DNA of 64,000 bases from assembly GCF_900115505.1 (NCBI RefSeq), contig NZ_FOWQ01000010.1, forward strand, positions 58,467 to 122,466, given 5' to 3'. Position numbers and translations under genes: made by a program. The notes under the pieces are model-generated. The model was not told the DNA's origin. It was given only the letters and a program-made list of their open reading frames with translations, and made no database searches. Source of the DNA: Geodermatophilus dictyosporus (GTDB taxonomy: Bacteria > Actinomycetota > Actinomycetes > Mycobacteriales > Geodermatophilaceae). The stretch's first letter is position 1. Each line of letters opens with the position of its first letter. Below, in pieces: positions 41,792 through 51,783 of this stretch.

Positions 41792-42316
41792 GTGGCACTG
41801 CCCATCACCCTGTCCGAGATCGGCCCCCGCATCTCGGCCGGCGCGTTCATCCTCAACAGCGGGCTGGGCAAGCGCGCCGCCGACGACCAGACCGCCGCCG
41901 GGCTGCACGGCTTCGCCAGCGGCTCCTACCCGTTCCTGGAGGACGTCGAGCCCCAGCAGTTCGTCCGGGTCCTGTCGACGGCGGAGATCGCCGTCGGCGC
42001 CGCGCTGCTGACGCCGTTCGTGCCCACCGCCCTCGCCGGTGCCGTGCTCACCGGGTTCGCCGGCGGCCTGCTGGGCCTCTACCTGCGGACGCCCGGCATG
42101 CACAAGGAGGGCAGCCTCGCCCCGACCGAGCAGGGCCTGTCCATCGCCAAGGACGTCTGGCTGCTCGGCATCGGCGTCGGCCTGCTCACCCGGGGCACCG
42201 TCGACCGCGGCGACCGCAAGGTGAGCCGGGCGGCCAGGACGCTGGCCAAGGCCAACCGGAAGGTCTCCCGGGCCGAGCGCCGGGCCGAGCGCAGGGCCGT
42301 CCGCGCCGCCGCCTGA
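41792..42316 (+). CDS. DoxX-like membrane protein
   Basis: A 174-residue protein from GTG 41792, with GAGGAG upstream. The opening ISAGAFILNSGLGKR and FASGSYPFLE, then three spans (AEIAVGAALLTPFV, AGAVLTGFAGGLLGLYL, KDVWLLGIGVGLLTRG) and a strongly basic tail (RRAERRAERRAVRAAA), fit the DoxX/YphA group of small membrane proteins. Role unknown; relatives act in redox or thiosulfate metabolism. Confidence 0.72.
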   Translation: MALPITLSEIGPRISAGAFILNSGLGKRAADDQTAAGLHGFASGSYPFLEDVEPQQFVRVLSTAEIAVGAALLTPFVPTALAGAVLTGFAGGLLGLYLRTPGMHKEGSLAPTEQGLSIAKDVWLLGIGVGLLTRGTVDRGDRKVSRAARTLAKANRKVSRAERRAERRAVRAAA

Positions 42317-42401
42317 GGAGGGACCCCGTCCCCCCACGCCTCGCAGACCCGGCGCGAGCCTCTGGACGGGGCCGAGGGCTGCCGGTGCCTGCGGCGCCGC
42401 A

Positions 42402-42941
42402 TCAGCTCCCCGGTAGGAACACCGTCCCGACCAGGCGGCGGCGGCGGGACCCGCCGGGCCCGTGCGCCAGCCGGCCGGCCAGCACCCCGCGCAGCTCCGC
42501 GAGCAGGGCGGCGAACTCCTCGTCGTCCAGCCACAGGCCGGTCATCCGGTAGCCCACCCCGTCCCGGGCGGCGTCCAGCCCGCCCGGGACGGCGGCCGCG
42601 CCGTCGACCCACCGGTCGAAGTCGGCCAGCAGCGCGGCGACGAACGTGCCGAAGGCCCGGCGGTGCTCCTCGGGCCCCATGGCCGCCGCCTCCTCCGGCC
42701 CGACCGAGGCCGCCGCCGGCACCAGCCGGTAGGTGCGCTCGGTGCTGCCGCGCACCCGCCGCTCGGCCACCACCTCCAGGACGCCGGCGTCGGCGAGCAC
42801 GCCGACGTGCCGGTAGAGCGACGCGACGGGGACGTCGGGCAGTTCGGCGTGCAGGTCGCCGGTGGTCAGCGCCCGGTCGCCGAGCAGCGCCTGGACGACG
42901 CGCAGGCGCACCGGGTGCAGGAGCAGGTCCGCAGACGCCAC
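42402..42941 (-). CDS. Winged-helix (ArsR-like) transcriptional regulator
   Basis: A 179-residue protein with an N-terminal winged helix: LLLHPVRLRVVQALLGDRAL (first helices), LHAELPDVPVASLYRHVGVL (recognition helix) and wing VVAERRVRGSTERTYRL, then an all-helical ligand or dimer domain with RMTGLWLDDEEF. The architecture matches ArsR-type helix-turn-helix regulators with a fused sensory domain. GTG 42941 is preferred as GAGGTGGGG precedes it; GTG 42950 is alternative. Divergent from the next gene across a compact promoter with palindromes, so autoregulation and control of 42997-44285 are likely. Confidence 0.85.
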   Translation of the reverse strand: MASADLLLHPVRLRVVQALLGDRALTTGDLHAELPDVPVASLYRHVGVLADAGVLEVVAERRVRGSTERTYRLVPAAASVGPEEAAAMGPEEHRRAFGTFVAALLADFDRWVDGAAAVPGGLDAARDGVGYRMTGLWLDDEEFAALLAELRGVLAGRLAHGPGGSRRRRLVGTVFLPGS

Positions 42942-42951
42942 GCGCCCCACC

Positions 42952-42990
42952 TCTATCAATCTTGACAACGGTCTCAGTTTCGAGAACGAT
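42952..42990 (+). promoter_or_regulatory. Consensus promoter with overlapping palindromes
   Basis: A perfect -35 TTGACA (42962-42967), a 17-base spacer and the -10-like AACGAT (42985-42990). The inverted repeat TCAATCTTGA (42956-42965) overlaps the -35 and TCTCAGTTTCGAGA lies in the spacer, so a bound regulator would block transcription. It is one of the few AT-richer spots in the window. Confidence 0.65.
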
Positions 42991-42996
42991 CCTGCC

Positions 42997-43356
42997 ATGG
43001 CCACCATCCGGACGACACCCGGCACCCTCACCGTCACCCTCACCCGCGCCGAGAAGGTCCTCGGCCTCCTGCGCGACCTCGAGGTCCCGCTGTCCGCGGT
43101 GCGCTCGGTGGAGGCCGTCCCCGACGGCCTGGCCGCCGCCCGCGGGCTGCGCGCCCCCGGCCTCGGGCTGCCCGGCCTCCGCCTGATCGGGACGTGGCGG
43201 CGGCGGGGGACCCGGACGCTGGTCAGCGTGCGCCGCGGCGAGCCCGCCGTGCGGATCGAGCTCGCCGGTCAGCGCCACGACACCGTGCTGGTGTCCGGTC
43301 CCGACGCGGCCGACGTCGCCGCCTCCCTGGCCGCGGCCGTCCCCACCGGGCGCTGA
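42997..43356 (+). CDS. Hypothetical protein, first gene of regulated pair
   Basis: A 119-residue protein from ATG 42997. Strand-rich, with VTLTRAEKVLGLLRDLEVPLSAV at the start, LRLIGTWRRRGTRTLVSVRRG in the middle and a helical end. The pattern (short beta strands, a Trp-Arg-Arg turn) resembles a bacterial PH-like domain. No catalytic motif. Two bases separate its stop from the hydrolase start, so the two form an operon under the divergent regulator. Confidence 0.7.
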   Translation: MATIRTTPGTLTVTLTRAEKVLGLLRDLEVPLSAVRSVEAVPDGLAAARGLRAPGLGLPGLRLIGTWRRRGTRTLVSVRRGEPAVRIELAGQRHDTVLVSGPDAADVAASLAAAVPTGR

Positions 43357-43358
43357 CC

Positions 43359-44285
43359 GTGCGCGAGCTCGCCGTGACGGTGCCCGGCGAGCCCCCGCTC
43401 GCCGGCACCCTCACCCTCCCCGACGCCCCCGGCCCCGTCCCCGCGGTGCTGCTCGCGCCGGGCTCGGGCCCCCTCGACCGCGACTCCGACCACCCGCGGG
43501 CGCGCTTCGGAGTGACCCGCGCGCTGGCGCACGCCCTCGCCGAGGGCGGGCTGGCCTCGCTCCGCTGCGACAAGCGCGGCGTCGGCGGCACCCCCGGCGA
43601 CTGGCGGCGGGCCGGCCTGTACGACGGCGCCGACGACCTCGCCCGCGCCCGCGACGCGCTGGCCGCCCGGCCCGAGGTCGACGGCGACCGGGTGCTGCTG
43701 GCCGGCCACAGCGAGGGCGCGCTGCTCGCCGCCGCGGTGGCCGCGCGCGGCGTCCCGGTGGCCGGCGTCGTCCTGCTCGCGGCGTCGGCGACGCCCGGTG
43801 AGGAACTGCTGCGCTGGCAGGCCCGGCAGATCGGCCCGACGCTGCCCGCGCCGGTGCGGGGCCTGCTGCGGCTGCTGCGCACCGACCTGGAGGCGAGGGT
43901 CGCGGCCGACCACGCGCGGATCCGCGCGACCACGACCGACGTCGCCCGCGTGGGCGGCGTGCGGGTCAACGCACGGTGGACCCGCGAGTTCCTCGACCAC
44001 GACCCGCGCACCGACCTCGCCCGGCTGCAGGTGCCGGTCCTCGCGGTGACCGGGAGCAAGGACCTGCAGGTCCGCCCCGGGGACCTCGAGGTGGTCGCGG
44101 CCACCGTGCCCGGGCCGGTCGAGACGCACCTGGTGCCCGACCTCACCCACACCCTGCGCCGGCAGCCGGGCGCGGCGTCGCTGCGCGCCTACCGGGGCGA
44201 GCTGCGCCGGCCGGTCGACGCGGAGGTGCTGGCGACGGTGGTCGCCTGGTGCCGGCGGACCAGCACCGTTCCGTTCCCGTCGTGA
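43359..44285 (+). CDS. Alpha/beta hydrolase
   Basis: A 308-residue esterase or acyl hydrolase from GTG 43359. Oxyanion strand LLAPGSGPLDRD near residue 33, nucleophile elbow LAGHSEGALLA (Ser about 117), Asp in VTGSKDLQV and His in DLTHTLRR. The RCDKRGVGGT block places it with bacterial DltE/YqiA-like and serine aminopeptidase-type hydrolases. Second gene of the regulated pair; substrate unknown. Confidence 0.85.
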   Translation: MRELAVTVPGEPPLAGTLTLPDAPGPVPAVLLAPGSGPLDRDSDHPRARFGVTRALAHALAEGGLASLRCDKRGVGGTPGDWRRAGLYDGADDLARARDALAARPEVDGDRVLLAGHSEGALLAAAVAARGVPVAGVVLLAASATPGEELLRWQARQIGPTLPAPVRGLLRLLRTDLEARVAADHARIRATTTDVARVGGVRVNARWTREFLDHDPRTDLARLQVPVLAVTGSKDLQVRPGDLEVVAATVPGPVETHLVPDLTHTLRRQPGAASLRAYRGELRRPVDAEVLATVVAWCRRTSTVPFPS

Positions 44286-44392
44286 TCCGGGACCCGAAGG
44301 GGTTACGGGAACCGCTGCGGGGTTGGCAGCATCGCGAGCCACCGGGGGGCCGCTGAGGGGGCGGGACCCCCGCCGGCTCCCAGGAGGCTCGC

Positions 44393-44917
44393 GTGCCCCG
44401 TCCCACCCGCCGCTCCGCGGCACTGGTCCTCGCCCTGGGCCTCGGCCTGCTGAGCGGCTGTTCCGACGACGGCGGCACCAGCGTCGGTGCCGCCACGACC
44501 AGCAGTCACGAGGGTGAGCACTCGGAGAGCCCGTCGGCGAGCGCGTCGACCGAGGGCACCCCGTCGTCGAGTGCCGCCGGGGGCAGCGCCGCACCGGAGA
44601 GCGCCGTGCCCACCAGCGAGGCCGCTCCGGTCGAGGCACGGGCCGTCACCGCCACCGAGGGCGAGATGTACATCGAGCTGTCCGAGGACTCGTTCTCCCC
44701 CGGCGAGTACACGATCGAGGTGGTCAACGAGGGCAACGGCACCCACGACCTCGTGGTCGAGCGCGACGGTGCCGACATCGCCGCGAGCGACACCATCGGC
44801 CCCGGGCAGTCGACCACGCTCACCGTCACCCTCGAGGCGGGTGAGTACGTCTTCTACTGCTCCATCGCCAACCACCGGGCCATGGGCATGGCGACCAGCG
44901 TGACGGTCGCGGCGTGA
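44393..44917 (+). CDS. Cupredoxin-like lipoprotein
   Basis: A 174-residue protein with a lipobox LLSGC (Cys23), an unstructured Ser/Glu/Ala linker of about 60 residues, and a C-terminal cupredoxin domain: THDLVVE, then the ligand set YCSIANHRAMGM, in which Cys, His and Met fit a type I copper site. It would sit on the outer face of the membrane and carry electrons. Start GTG 44393 with GGAGG. The next gene overlaps by GTGA, so the membrane partner is co-translated. Confidence 0.88.
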   Translation: MPRPTRRSAALVLALGLGLLSGCSDDGGTSVGAATTSSHEGEHSESPSASASTEGTPSSSAAGGSAAPESAVPTSEAAPVEARAVTATEGEMYIELSEDSFSPGEYTIEVVNEGNGTHDLVVERDGADIAASDTIGPGQSTTLTVTLEAGEYVFYCSIANHRAMGMATSVTVAA

Positions 44918-45336
44918 CCGGGGGCACCGCGACCCGCACCGCGCGGACCGGCGTCGCGATCGGGGTGCTGCGGCTGGCCGGCGCGGTCCTGCTGGCCGCG
45001 ATCGCGGCCATCCACCTCTACCTGTGGCAGGAGCAGGGCTACAGCGGCATCGAGGTCATCGGCCCGGCGTTCCTGCTGCAGGCGGTGCTCGGCGCCGGCG
45101 GCGCGCTGCTGCTGCTCGTCGCGCCGCCGCGCCTGGTGTCGTGGGCGGCCGTGCTGGGGGCGCTGTTCGCCGCGGGGTCGCTGGCCGCGCTGCTGGTGTC
45201 GACGACGGTCGGGCTGTTCGGGTTCGTCGAGTCCACCGCGGCGACGCTGTGGTGGGAGTCGTTCTGGGTGGAGGTCGCCGCCGTCGTGGTGCTGGTGGCC
45301 CTGACGGTCCTCGCCCGGCGGCGCGCCGCCCGCTGA
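44914..45336 (+). CDS. Four-span membrane protein coupled to cupredoxin
   Basis: A 140-residue protein starting in the GTGA overlap with the cupredoxin gene. Four spans (about 17-35, 46-66, 71-93, 114-134) and few charged residues between. Trp-rich ATLWWESFWVEVA lies before the last span. No family known; its coupling suggests it anchors or feeds the copper protein. Its stop codon lies in the loop of a 14-bp hairpin. Confidence 0.72.
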   Translation: MTGGTATRTARTGVAIGVLRLAGAVLLAAIAAIHLYLWQEQGYSGIEVIGPAFLLQAVLGAGGALLLLVAPPRLVSWAAVLGALFAAGSLAALLVSTTVGLFGFVESTAATLWWESFWVEVAAVVVLVALTVLARRRAAR

Positions 45337-45352
45337 GTGCGGGCGGCGCGCC
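45320..45352. terminator. Hairpin terminator spanning the stop codon
   Basis: Perfect 14-bp stem (GGCGCGCCGCCCGC with complement) with the loop TGAGT containing the stop of the preceding gene. Lies between convergent genes and can work both ways. Confidence 0.7.
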
Positions 45353-45357
45353 CTCGC

Positions 45358-46364
<1,007 letters not shown>

Positions 46365-46365
<1 letters not shown>

Positions 46366-47567
46366 CAGTCGGTCCTCTCGGGGTCCTGGGCGGCGATCGG
46401 GGTCCACACGGAGTCGGCCGCGGCGCTGCGCTCGACGGCGTCGAGCACCCGCTGCACCTGCAGCCCGTCGGCGAACGAGGGGGCGGGGTCCTCGTCCTTG
46501 GCGATCGCGGTGACCAGGTCGACGACCTGGTGGGTGAAGCCGTGCTCGTAGCCGAGGCCGTGCCCGGCCGGCCACCACGCGGCGACGTAGGGGTGCTCGG
46601 GCTCGGTGACGATGATCCGGCGGAACCCGGCGCGCTCGGCGGGCTCGGTGCCGTCGAAGAACTCCAGGACGTTCATGTCCTCGAAGTCGAACGCCAGGCT
46701 GCCCTCGGAGCCGTTGACCTCGATGCGGATGCCGTTCTTGCGGCCCAGCGCGAACCGGGTGGCCTCGAAGGTGGCCACCGCCCCGCCGGAGAAGCGGGCG
46801 AGGAAGACGGCGGCGTCGTCGACGGTCACCTGGCCCATGCCCTCGCCGGCCGTGCCGGACAGCGACCCGGCCGAGGCCGGCAGCGGGCGCTCCTTGACGA
46901 AGGTCTCCATCAGCGCGCTCACGCCGGTGAGGGTCTCGCCGGTGATGTACTGCGTCAGGTCGACGACGTGCGCGCCGATGTCGCCGAGCGCGCCGGAGCC
47001 GGCCTTGTCCTTCTCCAGCCGCCAGGACATCGGCGCGGCCGGGTCGGCGATCCAGTCCTGCAGGTAGGCCGCGCGCACGTGCCGGATCCGGCCGAGGCGG
47101 CCCTCGGCGACCAGCCGGCGGGCCAGGCCGATGGCCGGCACCCGGCGGTAGGTGAAGCCGACCATCGAGCGCACGCCGCGGGCCGCGGCACGGGCGGCGG
47201 CCTCGGCCATCGCCTCGGCCTCGGCGACGCTGTTGGCCAGCGGCTTCTCGCACAGCACGTGCTTGCCGGCCTCCAGCGCCGCGATCGCGATCTCGGCGTG
47301 GGTGTCGCCGGGCGTGCAGACGTCGACCAGGCCGACGTCGGCGCGCTCGAGCACGCGGCGCCAGTCGGTCTCGGTCTCCGCCCAGCCGAGCCTGCCGGCG
47401 GCCTCGGCCACCCGGTCGGCGTCGCGGCCGGCGAGCACCCGCAGGTCCGGGCGCAGCGGCAGGTCGAAGAAGTGGGGGGCGGTGCGCCAGGCCTGGGAGT
47501 GCGCCGCGCCCATGAAGGCGTGGCCGATCAGGCCCACCCCGAGGGTCGGCCGGTCGGGCGGGGTCAT
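46365..47567 (-). CDS. Gfo/Idh/MocA-family dehydrogenase
   Basis: A 400-residue NAD(P)-dependent sugar or polyol dehydrogenase. N-terminal Rossmann [17 protein letters not shown], the CEKPLANSV motif of the family (catalytic Lys), GFTYRRVPA and the C-terminal domain with [12 protein letters not shown]. Good GAGGAGAACC site before ATG 47567. Works with the ABC importer upstream and the isomerase downstream to oxidise an imported sugar or cyclitol; the exact substrate is not predictable. Confidence 0.92.
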
Positions 47568-47588
47568 CGGGTTCTCCTCGGGGAGGGA

Positions 47589-47619
47589 GGCGGGGCCGCC
47601 GGCGTCCGGCGGCCCCGCC
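47589..47619 (-). terminator. Hairpin terminator after binding-protein gene
   Basis: Perfect 14-bp stem (GGCGGGGCCGCCGG and complement) with a 3-base loop, 10 bases after the stop of the sugar-binding protein; separates the transporter and catabolic genes. Confidence 0.75.
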
Positions 47620-47628
47620 CCGGGTGGC

Positions 47629-48684
47629 TCAGGACTCGAAGGCCGCGTCGAGGTACTGGTCGACGTTGTCCGCGGTGACGACCGGCGCGTTCAGCACGAT
47701 CCGCTGGGGCACCGCCTGGGAGACCAGGTCGGACATGCTCTTCCCCTGGGCGATCAGCCGGGCCAGGGTGATGCCGTCGGCAGCCTGGGTGTGCGGGTAG
47801 ATGACCGTCGCCTGCAGCACCGACTCGCCGGACTCGATCTCCCGCATGGCGTTGGCCGAGCCGGCGCCGCCGACCATGATGAACTCGTCGCGGCCGGCGC
47901 TCTGGATGGCGGCCAGGACGCCGACGCCCTGGTCGTCGTCGTGGTTCCAGATCGCGTCGATCTGCGGGGCGGCCTGGAGCAGGTTCGAGGCCGCCTCCTC
48001 GCCGCCCTCGACGGTGAAGTCGGCGGCGACGCGGTTGTCGACGTCGAGCCCGCACTCGGCCAGCGCGTCGGCGAAGCCCTGGCTGCGGTCCTGGGTCAGC
48101 GGCAGCGAGTCGATGCCGGCGATCTCGGCGACGACGGCGTCGGGGGTGTCCCCGAGCTGCTCGCAGACGTAGGTGCCGGCCGAGACGCCCATGCCGTAGT
48201 TGTCACCGAGGATCGTGGCGCGGGCGGCGAACGGGCTGTCGAACTCGCGGTCGACGTTGATGACCGGGATGCCGGCCTCCATCGCCTGCAGCGCGACCGG
48301 GGTCATCGCGGCGCCGTCGAAGGGCAGCAGCACGATGGCGTCGACGCCGTCGTTGATGAACGTCTCCACCTGGCTGATCTGGGTGCTGACGTCGTTGGTG
48401 CCCTCCGCGACCACCAGCTCGACGTCCTCGTAGTTCTCGGCCTCGGCGCGCGCGGCCTCGGTGATGCCGGCCATCCAGCCGTGGTCGGCGGCGGGCGCGG
48501 AGAACCCGATCGTGACGGTCTCGCCGGCCTCGTCGTTGTCGCTGGCGGCCTGGTTGCCCCCGCCACCGCCGCCGGACTCCTCCGGGGTGTTGCTCGTGCA
48601 GCCGGCCACGAGCACGCCCGCGCTGAGCAGGGCGACCGTGGCGTACGGCAGGCGGCGGAACGGACGCTGCCTCGTTGCGGACAT
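47629..48684 (-). CDS. Sugar ABC transporter substrate-binding lipoprotein
   Basis: A 351-residue periplasmic-binding-protein-like lipoprotein. Signal with lipobox LVAGC (Cys near 29), a Gly/Asn linker, then the ribose-binding type fold: TIGFSAPAADHGWMAGI, VDAIVLLPFDGAAMTPV, GIPVINVDREFDS, IWNHDDDQGVGVLAAI. These are the sugar-contacting segments of RbsB-like proteins. Strong GAGGAGAC site before ATG 48684. Delivers the sugar to the permease encoded upstream. Ends in a terminator hairpin. Confidence 0.93.
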   Translation of the reverse strand: MSATRQRPFRRLPYATVALLSAGVLVAGCTSNTPEESGGGGGGNQAASDNDEAGETVTIGFSAPAADHGWMAGITEAARAEAENYEDVELVVAEGTNDVSTQISQVETFINDGVDAIVLLPFDGAAMTPVALQAMEAGIPVINVDREFDSPFAARATILGDNYGMGVSAGTYVCEQLGDTPDAVVAEIAGIDSLPLTQDRSQGFADALAECGLDVDNRVAADFTVEGGEEAASNLLQAAPQIDAIWNHDDDQGVGVLAAIQSAGRDEFIMVGGAGSANAMREIESGESVLQATVIYPHTQAADGITLARLIAQGKSMSDLVSQAVPQRIVLNAPVVTADNVDQYLDAAFES

Positions 48685-48728
48685 GCTGTCTCCTCGGGTG
48701 TCGCCCCCTCTCAGGAGGCGGTGGGCTG

Positions 48729-48750
48729 CCACCGGACGGGAGTCCGGTGG
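48729..48750 (-). promoter_or_regulatory. Intercistronic hairpin 1
   Basis: Perfect 9-bp stem (CCACCGGAC with complement) and 4-base loop between permease and binding-protein genes; may protect the 5' end of processed mRNA and raise output of the binding protein. Confidence 0.5.
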
Positions 48751-48760
48751 GTGCTGCGGT

Positions 48761-48783
48761 CCGGCGCGCAGGTGGCGCGCCGG
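48761..48783 (-). promoter_or_regulatory. Intercistronic hairpin 2
   Basis: Perfect 8-bp stem (CCGGCGCG with complement) and 7-base loop four bases after the permease stop; attenuator or mRNA 3' stabiliser. Confidence 0.5.
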
Positions 48784-48786
48784 GTG

Positions 48787-49953
48787 TCAGAGGGTCGTGC
48801 CGCCGGCCGCGGACCGGGTCCCGCCGGGACCGCCGTCGGCGGTGGTGCCGCCGGAGACCGACCCCGACGGCGCCCCGCTGAGCGCAGGGCCGCCGGCCGT
48901 GCCGCCGGAGGACGGCCGGCGGAAGCTGAAGCCGCCGGTGGCCAGGCGCTGCTGCAGCAGGACGGCGAGGACGATGATCACGCCGGTCGCCACGGCCTGC
49001 GCCGAGCTCGACAGGTTGTTGAGCGTGAAGATGTTGCCGAGCGTCTCGAAGACGAGGACGCCGAAGACGGTGCCGACGATCGTCCCGCGCCCACCGATCA
49101 GCAGGGTCCCGCCGATGACCACCGCGGCGATGGCGTCGAGCTCGTAGAGCGTGCCGTGGGTCGAGCTGCCGGTCGTCGTCCGCGCCATCATCATCACCGC
49201 GGCGATGCCGCAGGTGATCCCGGACAGCACGTACAGCTTGACGGTGTGCCGCTGCACCCGGATGCCGGCGAGGCGGGCGGCCTCGGCGTTGCCGCCGACC
49301 GCGAAGGTGCGCCGGCCGAAGGTGGTGCGGTTGAGCAGCACCCACCCGGCGACGGCGACCAGCGCGAAGATGATGACCAGCGTCGGGACGCCGAGCACGT
49401 CACCGGAGAAGAAGGACAGGAAGTCCCGGTCCCGCACGATCTGGGTGCGCCGGTTGGCGATGATCTCCGCCAATCCGCGGGCGGCGGTGAGCATGGCCAG
49501 GGTCGCGATGAAGGCGGCGAGCCTGCCGTAGGCGATGACCACGCCGTTGACGAACCCCGCGACCGCGCCGACGACCAGCGCGGTGAGGACCATGACGATC
49601 CAGTGGACGTCCTCGGCCATCTGCTGCGTGGCCAGCGTGGTGGCCCACACCGACGCCAGCGCCACCAGCGCGCCGACCGACAGGTCGATGCCGCCACCGA
49701 TGATCACGAAGGTCATGCCGATGCTGACCACGCCGATGACCGAGGCCAGCCGCAGGATCGTCAGCACGTTGTCGACGCTGGCGAAGCGGTCCCCCGCCGT
49801 CGCCACGCCGACGACGCAGAGGATCACCAGTGCGACGACCAGGCCGAGGTTGCGGCCGAGCGGGCCGGCCAGCAGGCCGCCGCCGGGGCGGCCGCGGCTC
49901 TCGGCCGCGCCCGTGCTCGTGCCCGTCGTCGTCACCGTGCTGCCCTGGCTCAT
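48787..49953 (-). CDS. Sugar ABC transporter permease (RbsC/XylH type)
   Basis: A 388-residue permease with about ten spans. Family markers: FVIIGGGIDLSVGALVALAS near residue 83, TLAMLTAARGLAEII, TTFGRRTFAVGGNAEAARLAGI (coupling loop) and GTLLIGGRGTIVGTVFG. The ATG overlaps the ATPase stop (ATGA). The C-terminal 40 residues are Gly/Ser-rich and cytoplasmic. Forms the membrane path of the sugar importer. Confidence 0.93.
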   Translation of the reverse strand: MSQGSTVTTTGTSTGAAESRGRPGGGLLAGPLGRNLGLVVALVILCVVGVATAGDRFASVDNVLTILRLASVIGVVSIGMTFVIIGGGIDLSVGALVALASVWATTLATQQMAEDVHWIVMVLTALVVGAVAGFVNGVVIAYGRLAAFIATLAMLTAARGLAEIIANRRTQIVRDRDFLSFFSGDVLGVPTLVIIFALVAVAGWVLLNRTTFGRRTFAVGGNAEAARLAGIRVQRHTVKLYVLSGITCGIAAVMMMARTTTGSSTHGTLYELDAIAAVVIGGTLLIGGRGTIVGTVFGVLVFETLGNIFTLNNLSSSAQAVATGVIIVLAVLLQQRLATGGFSFRRPSSGGTAGGPALSGAPSGSVSGGTTADGGPGGTRSAAGGTTL

Positions 49954-51650
49954 GCCACGGTCCCTTCGTGCTGCGTCTTCTCGAGGCGCGTCGTCCCGGC
50001 GCCCGTCGTGTGGTGGAGTTCCGGCGCGACGCCGTGCGTGGTGGTCCCCTGCATGACGAGGTCGAGCACGCGGTGCTCGTCGAGGGCACCGGCCGGCTCC
50101 TCGGCCATGACCCGGCCCTCGGCGATGACGAGCACGCGGTCGGCCAGCCCCAGGACCTCCGGGATCTCGCTGGAGACGACGACCACGGCCACGCCGCGGT
50201 CGGCGAGGTCGCGCACCAGCGCGTAGATCTCCGAGCGGGCGCCGACGTCGACACCGCGGGTGGGCTCGTCGAGCAGCAGCACCCGGCAGTCGCGCAGCAG
50301 CCACCGGGCCAGCACGACCTTCTGCTGGTTGCCGCCCGAGAGGGTGCGCACCTCGCGGGTCTCGTCGGCGGGGCGCACGTCGAGCGAGCGGACCTGCTCG
50401 CGGGCGGCGCCGCGCTCGGCGGCCCCGGAGAGGAAGCCGCCACGGGCGAACCGGGCCAGGCTGGAGATGGAGATGTTGCGGGCCACGGACTCGCCGAGCA
50501 GCAGCGCCTGGCTCTTGCGCTCCTCCGGGGCCAGGCCCACGCCGGCGGCGACCGCGGCACCGACGTCGCCGCGCCGCAGCACGCGTCCGCCCACGCGCAC
50601 GGCCCCGCCGGTGGCCCGGCGCGCGCCGTAGACGGTCTCGAGGATCTCCGAGCGCCCCGAGCCGACGAGCCCGGCCAGGCCGACGATCTCGCCGGGCCGC
50701 ACGCTGAAGGAGACGCCGGAGAAGGAGCCGCGCAGGTCGAGGTCCTCGACCTCCAGCAGCGGCCGGGTGCCGGCCGGCACCGCGGTGCGGCGCTCGGGGA
50801 AGACGTACTCGATGGTGCGGCCGGTCATCAGCGTGATGACCTCGCGGGTGGGCGTCTCGCGGGCCGGGAGCCCGGTGGCCACCGTGCGGCCGTCCTTGAG
50901 CACGGTGATCCGGTCGCCGATCTCGCGGATCTCCTCCAGGCGGTGGGAGATGTAGACGACGGCGACGCCGGCGGCGGTGAGGTCGCGGATGACGGCGAAG
51001 AGCCGCTCGACCTCCTCGTTGTCCAGCACCGCGGAGGGCTCGTCCATGATGATGAGCCGCGCGTCCTGCGACAGCGCCCGCGCGATGCTGACCATCTGCT
51101 GCGAGGCCGCCGACAGCGAGCCGACCTCGGCGCCGGGCCGGATCTCGGGGTGGCCGAGCCGGGTGAGCAGCTCCGCGGCCCGCCGGTTGATCTCGCGAGG
51201 CCGCACGAACCCGAGCTGCGCCTGCTCGCGGCCGAGGAAGACGTTGTCGGCGACGGTGAGCCCGGCCACAAGGTCGAGCTCCTGGTAGATCGTCGCGATG
51301 CCCAGCCGCAGGGCCGCCTGGGGGTTGCCCAGCGCCACCCGCTCGCCCTGCCAGGAGATGGTGCCCTCGTCGGGCTGGTGCGCACCGGCGAGCACCTTGA
51401 TCAGCGTCGACTTGCCCGCGCCGTTCTGGCCGAGCAGGCAGTGCACCTCACCGGCCCGCACGTCGAGGTCCACACCGCCGAGCGCGCGCACGCCGGGGAA
51501 GGTCTTGACGATGCCCTGCATCTCCAGCAGCGGCGCACCTGCCGGCGCCGCCTCCCGTGCCGTCGCGGTCACCGGGCGCCTGCCCGCGTGCCGCCGGTGG
51601 TCGGCCGTCGCGTCCTGGTCGTCACGGCGCTCCTCCCGACTTCTGCTCAT
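49950..51650 (-). CDS. Sugar ABC transporter ATP-binding protein, two NBDs (RbsA type)
   Basis: A 566-residue ATPase with two nucleotide-binding domains. NBD1: Walker A GQNGAGKST, signature SLSAASQQM, Walker B LIIMDEPSA. NBD2: a degenerate P-loop GLVGSGRSE, signature LSGGNQQK, Walker B VLLLDEPTRGVDV. This unequal arrangement is normal for RbsA/MglA-type sugar ATPases. No Shine-Dalgarno precedes ATG 51650; TAATGG ends seven bases before it, so leaderless initiation is likely. Operator-like TCCGCTGAGCGGA lies 14 bases upstream. First gene of the importer operon. Confidence 0.93.
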   Translation of the reverse strand: MSRSREERRDDQDATADHRRHAGRRPVTATAREAAPAGAPLLEMQGIVKTFPGVRALGGVDLDVRAGEVHCLLGQNGAGKSTLIKVLAGAHQPDEGTISWQGERVALGNPQAALRLGIATIYQELDLVAGLTVADNVFLGREQAQLGFVRPREINRRAAELLTRLGHPEIRPGAEVGSLSAASQQMVSIARALSQDARLIIMDEPSAVLDNEEVERLFAVIRDLTAAGVAVVYISHRLEEIREIGDRITVLKDGRTVATGLPARETPTREVITLMTGRTIEYVFPERRTAVPAGTRPLLEVEDLDLRGSFSGVSFSVRPGEIVGLAGLVGSGRSEILETVYGARRATGGAVRVGGRVLRRGDVGAAVAAGVGLAPEERKSQALLLGESVARNISISSLARFARGGFLSGAAERGAAREQVRSLDVRPADETREVRTLSGGNQQKVVLARWLLRDCRVLLLDEPTRGVDVGARSEIYALVRDLADRGVAVVVVSSEIPEVLGLADRVLVIAEGRVMAEEPAGALDEHRVLDLVMQGTTTHGVAPELHHTTGAGTTRLEKTQHEGTVA

Positions 51651-51663
51651 CGTTGACCATTAG

Positions 51664-51676
51664 TCCGCTGAGCGGA
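51664..51676. promoter_or_regulatory. Palindromic operator upstream of the sugar ABC operon
   Basis: TCCGCT G AGCGGA is a perfect 6-bp inverted repeat in a locally AT-rich promoter between the ROK regulator gene and the ABC operon. The ROK protein is the natural candidate to bind it. Confidence 0.6.
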
Positions 51677-51783
51677 GAACATATGAGCCGAGTCACGGGA
51701 GGTCAAGCCCCTGCGGGCGCAGTGACCGGATCGAGACGTGCGCGGACGCCGGGTGGCGCCGGGGGTGGGGCGGTGCCCCGGGG

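Noticed and set aside
49830..51656. 608-codon plus-strand frame across the ABC ATPase
   Set aside because: Shadow of the minus-strand ATPase with complete Walker motifs.
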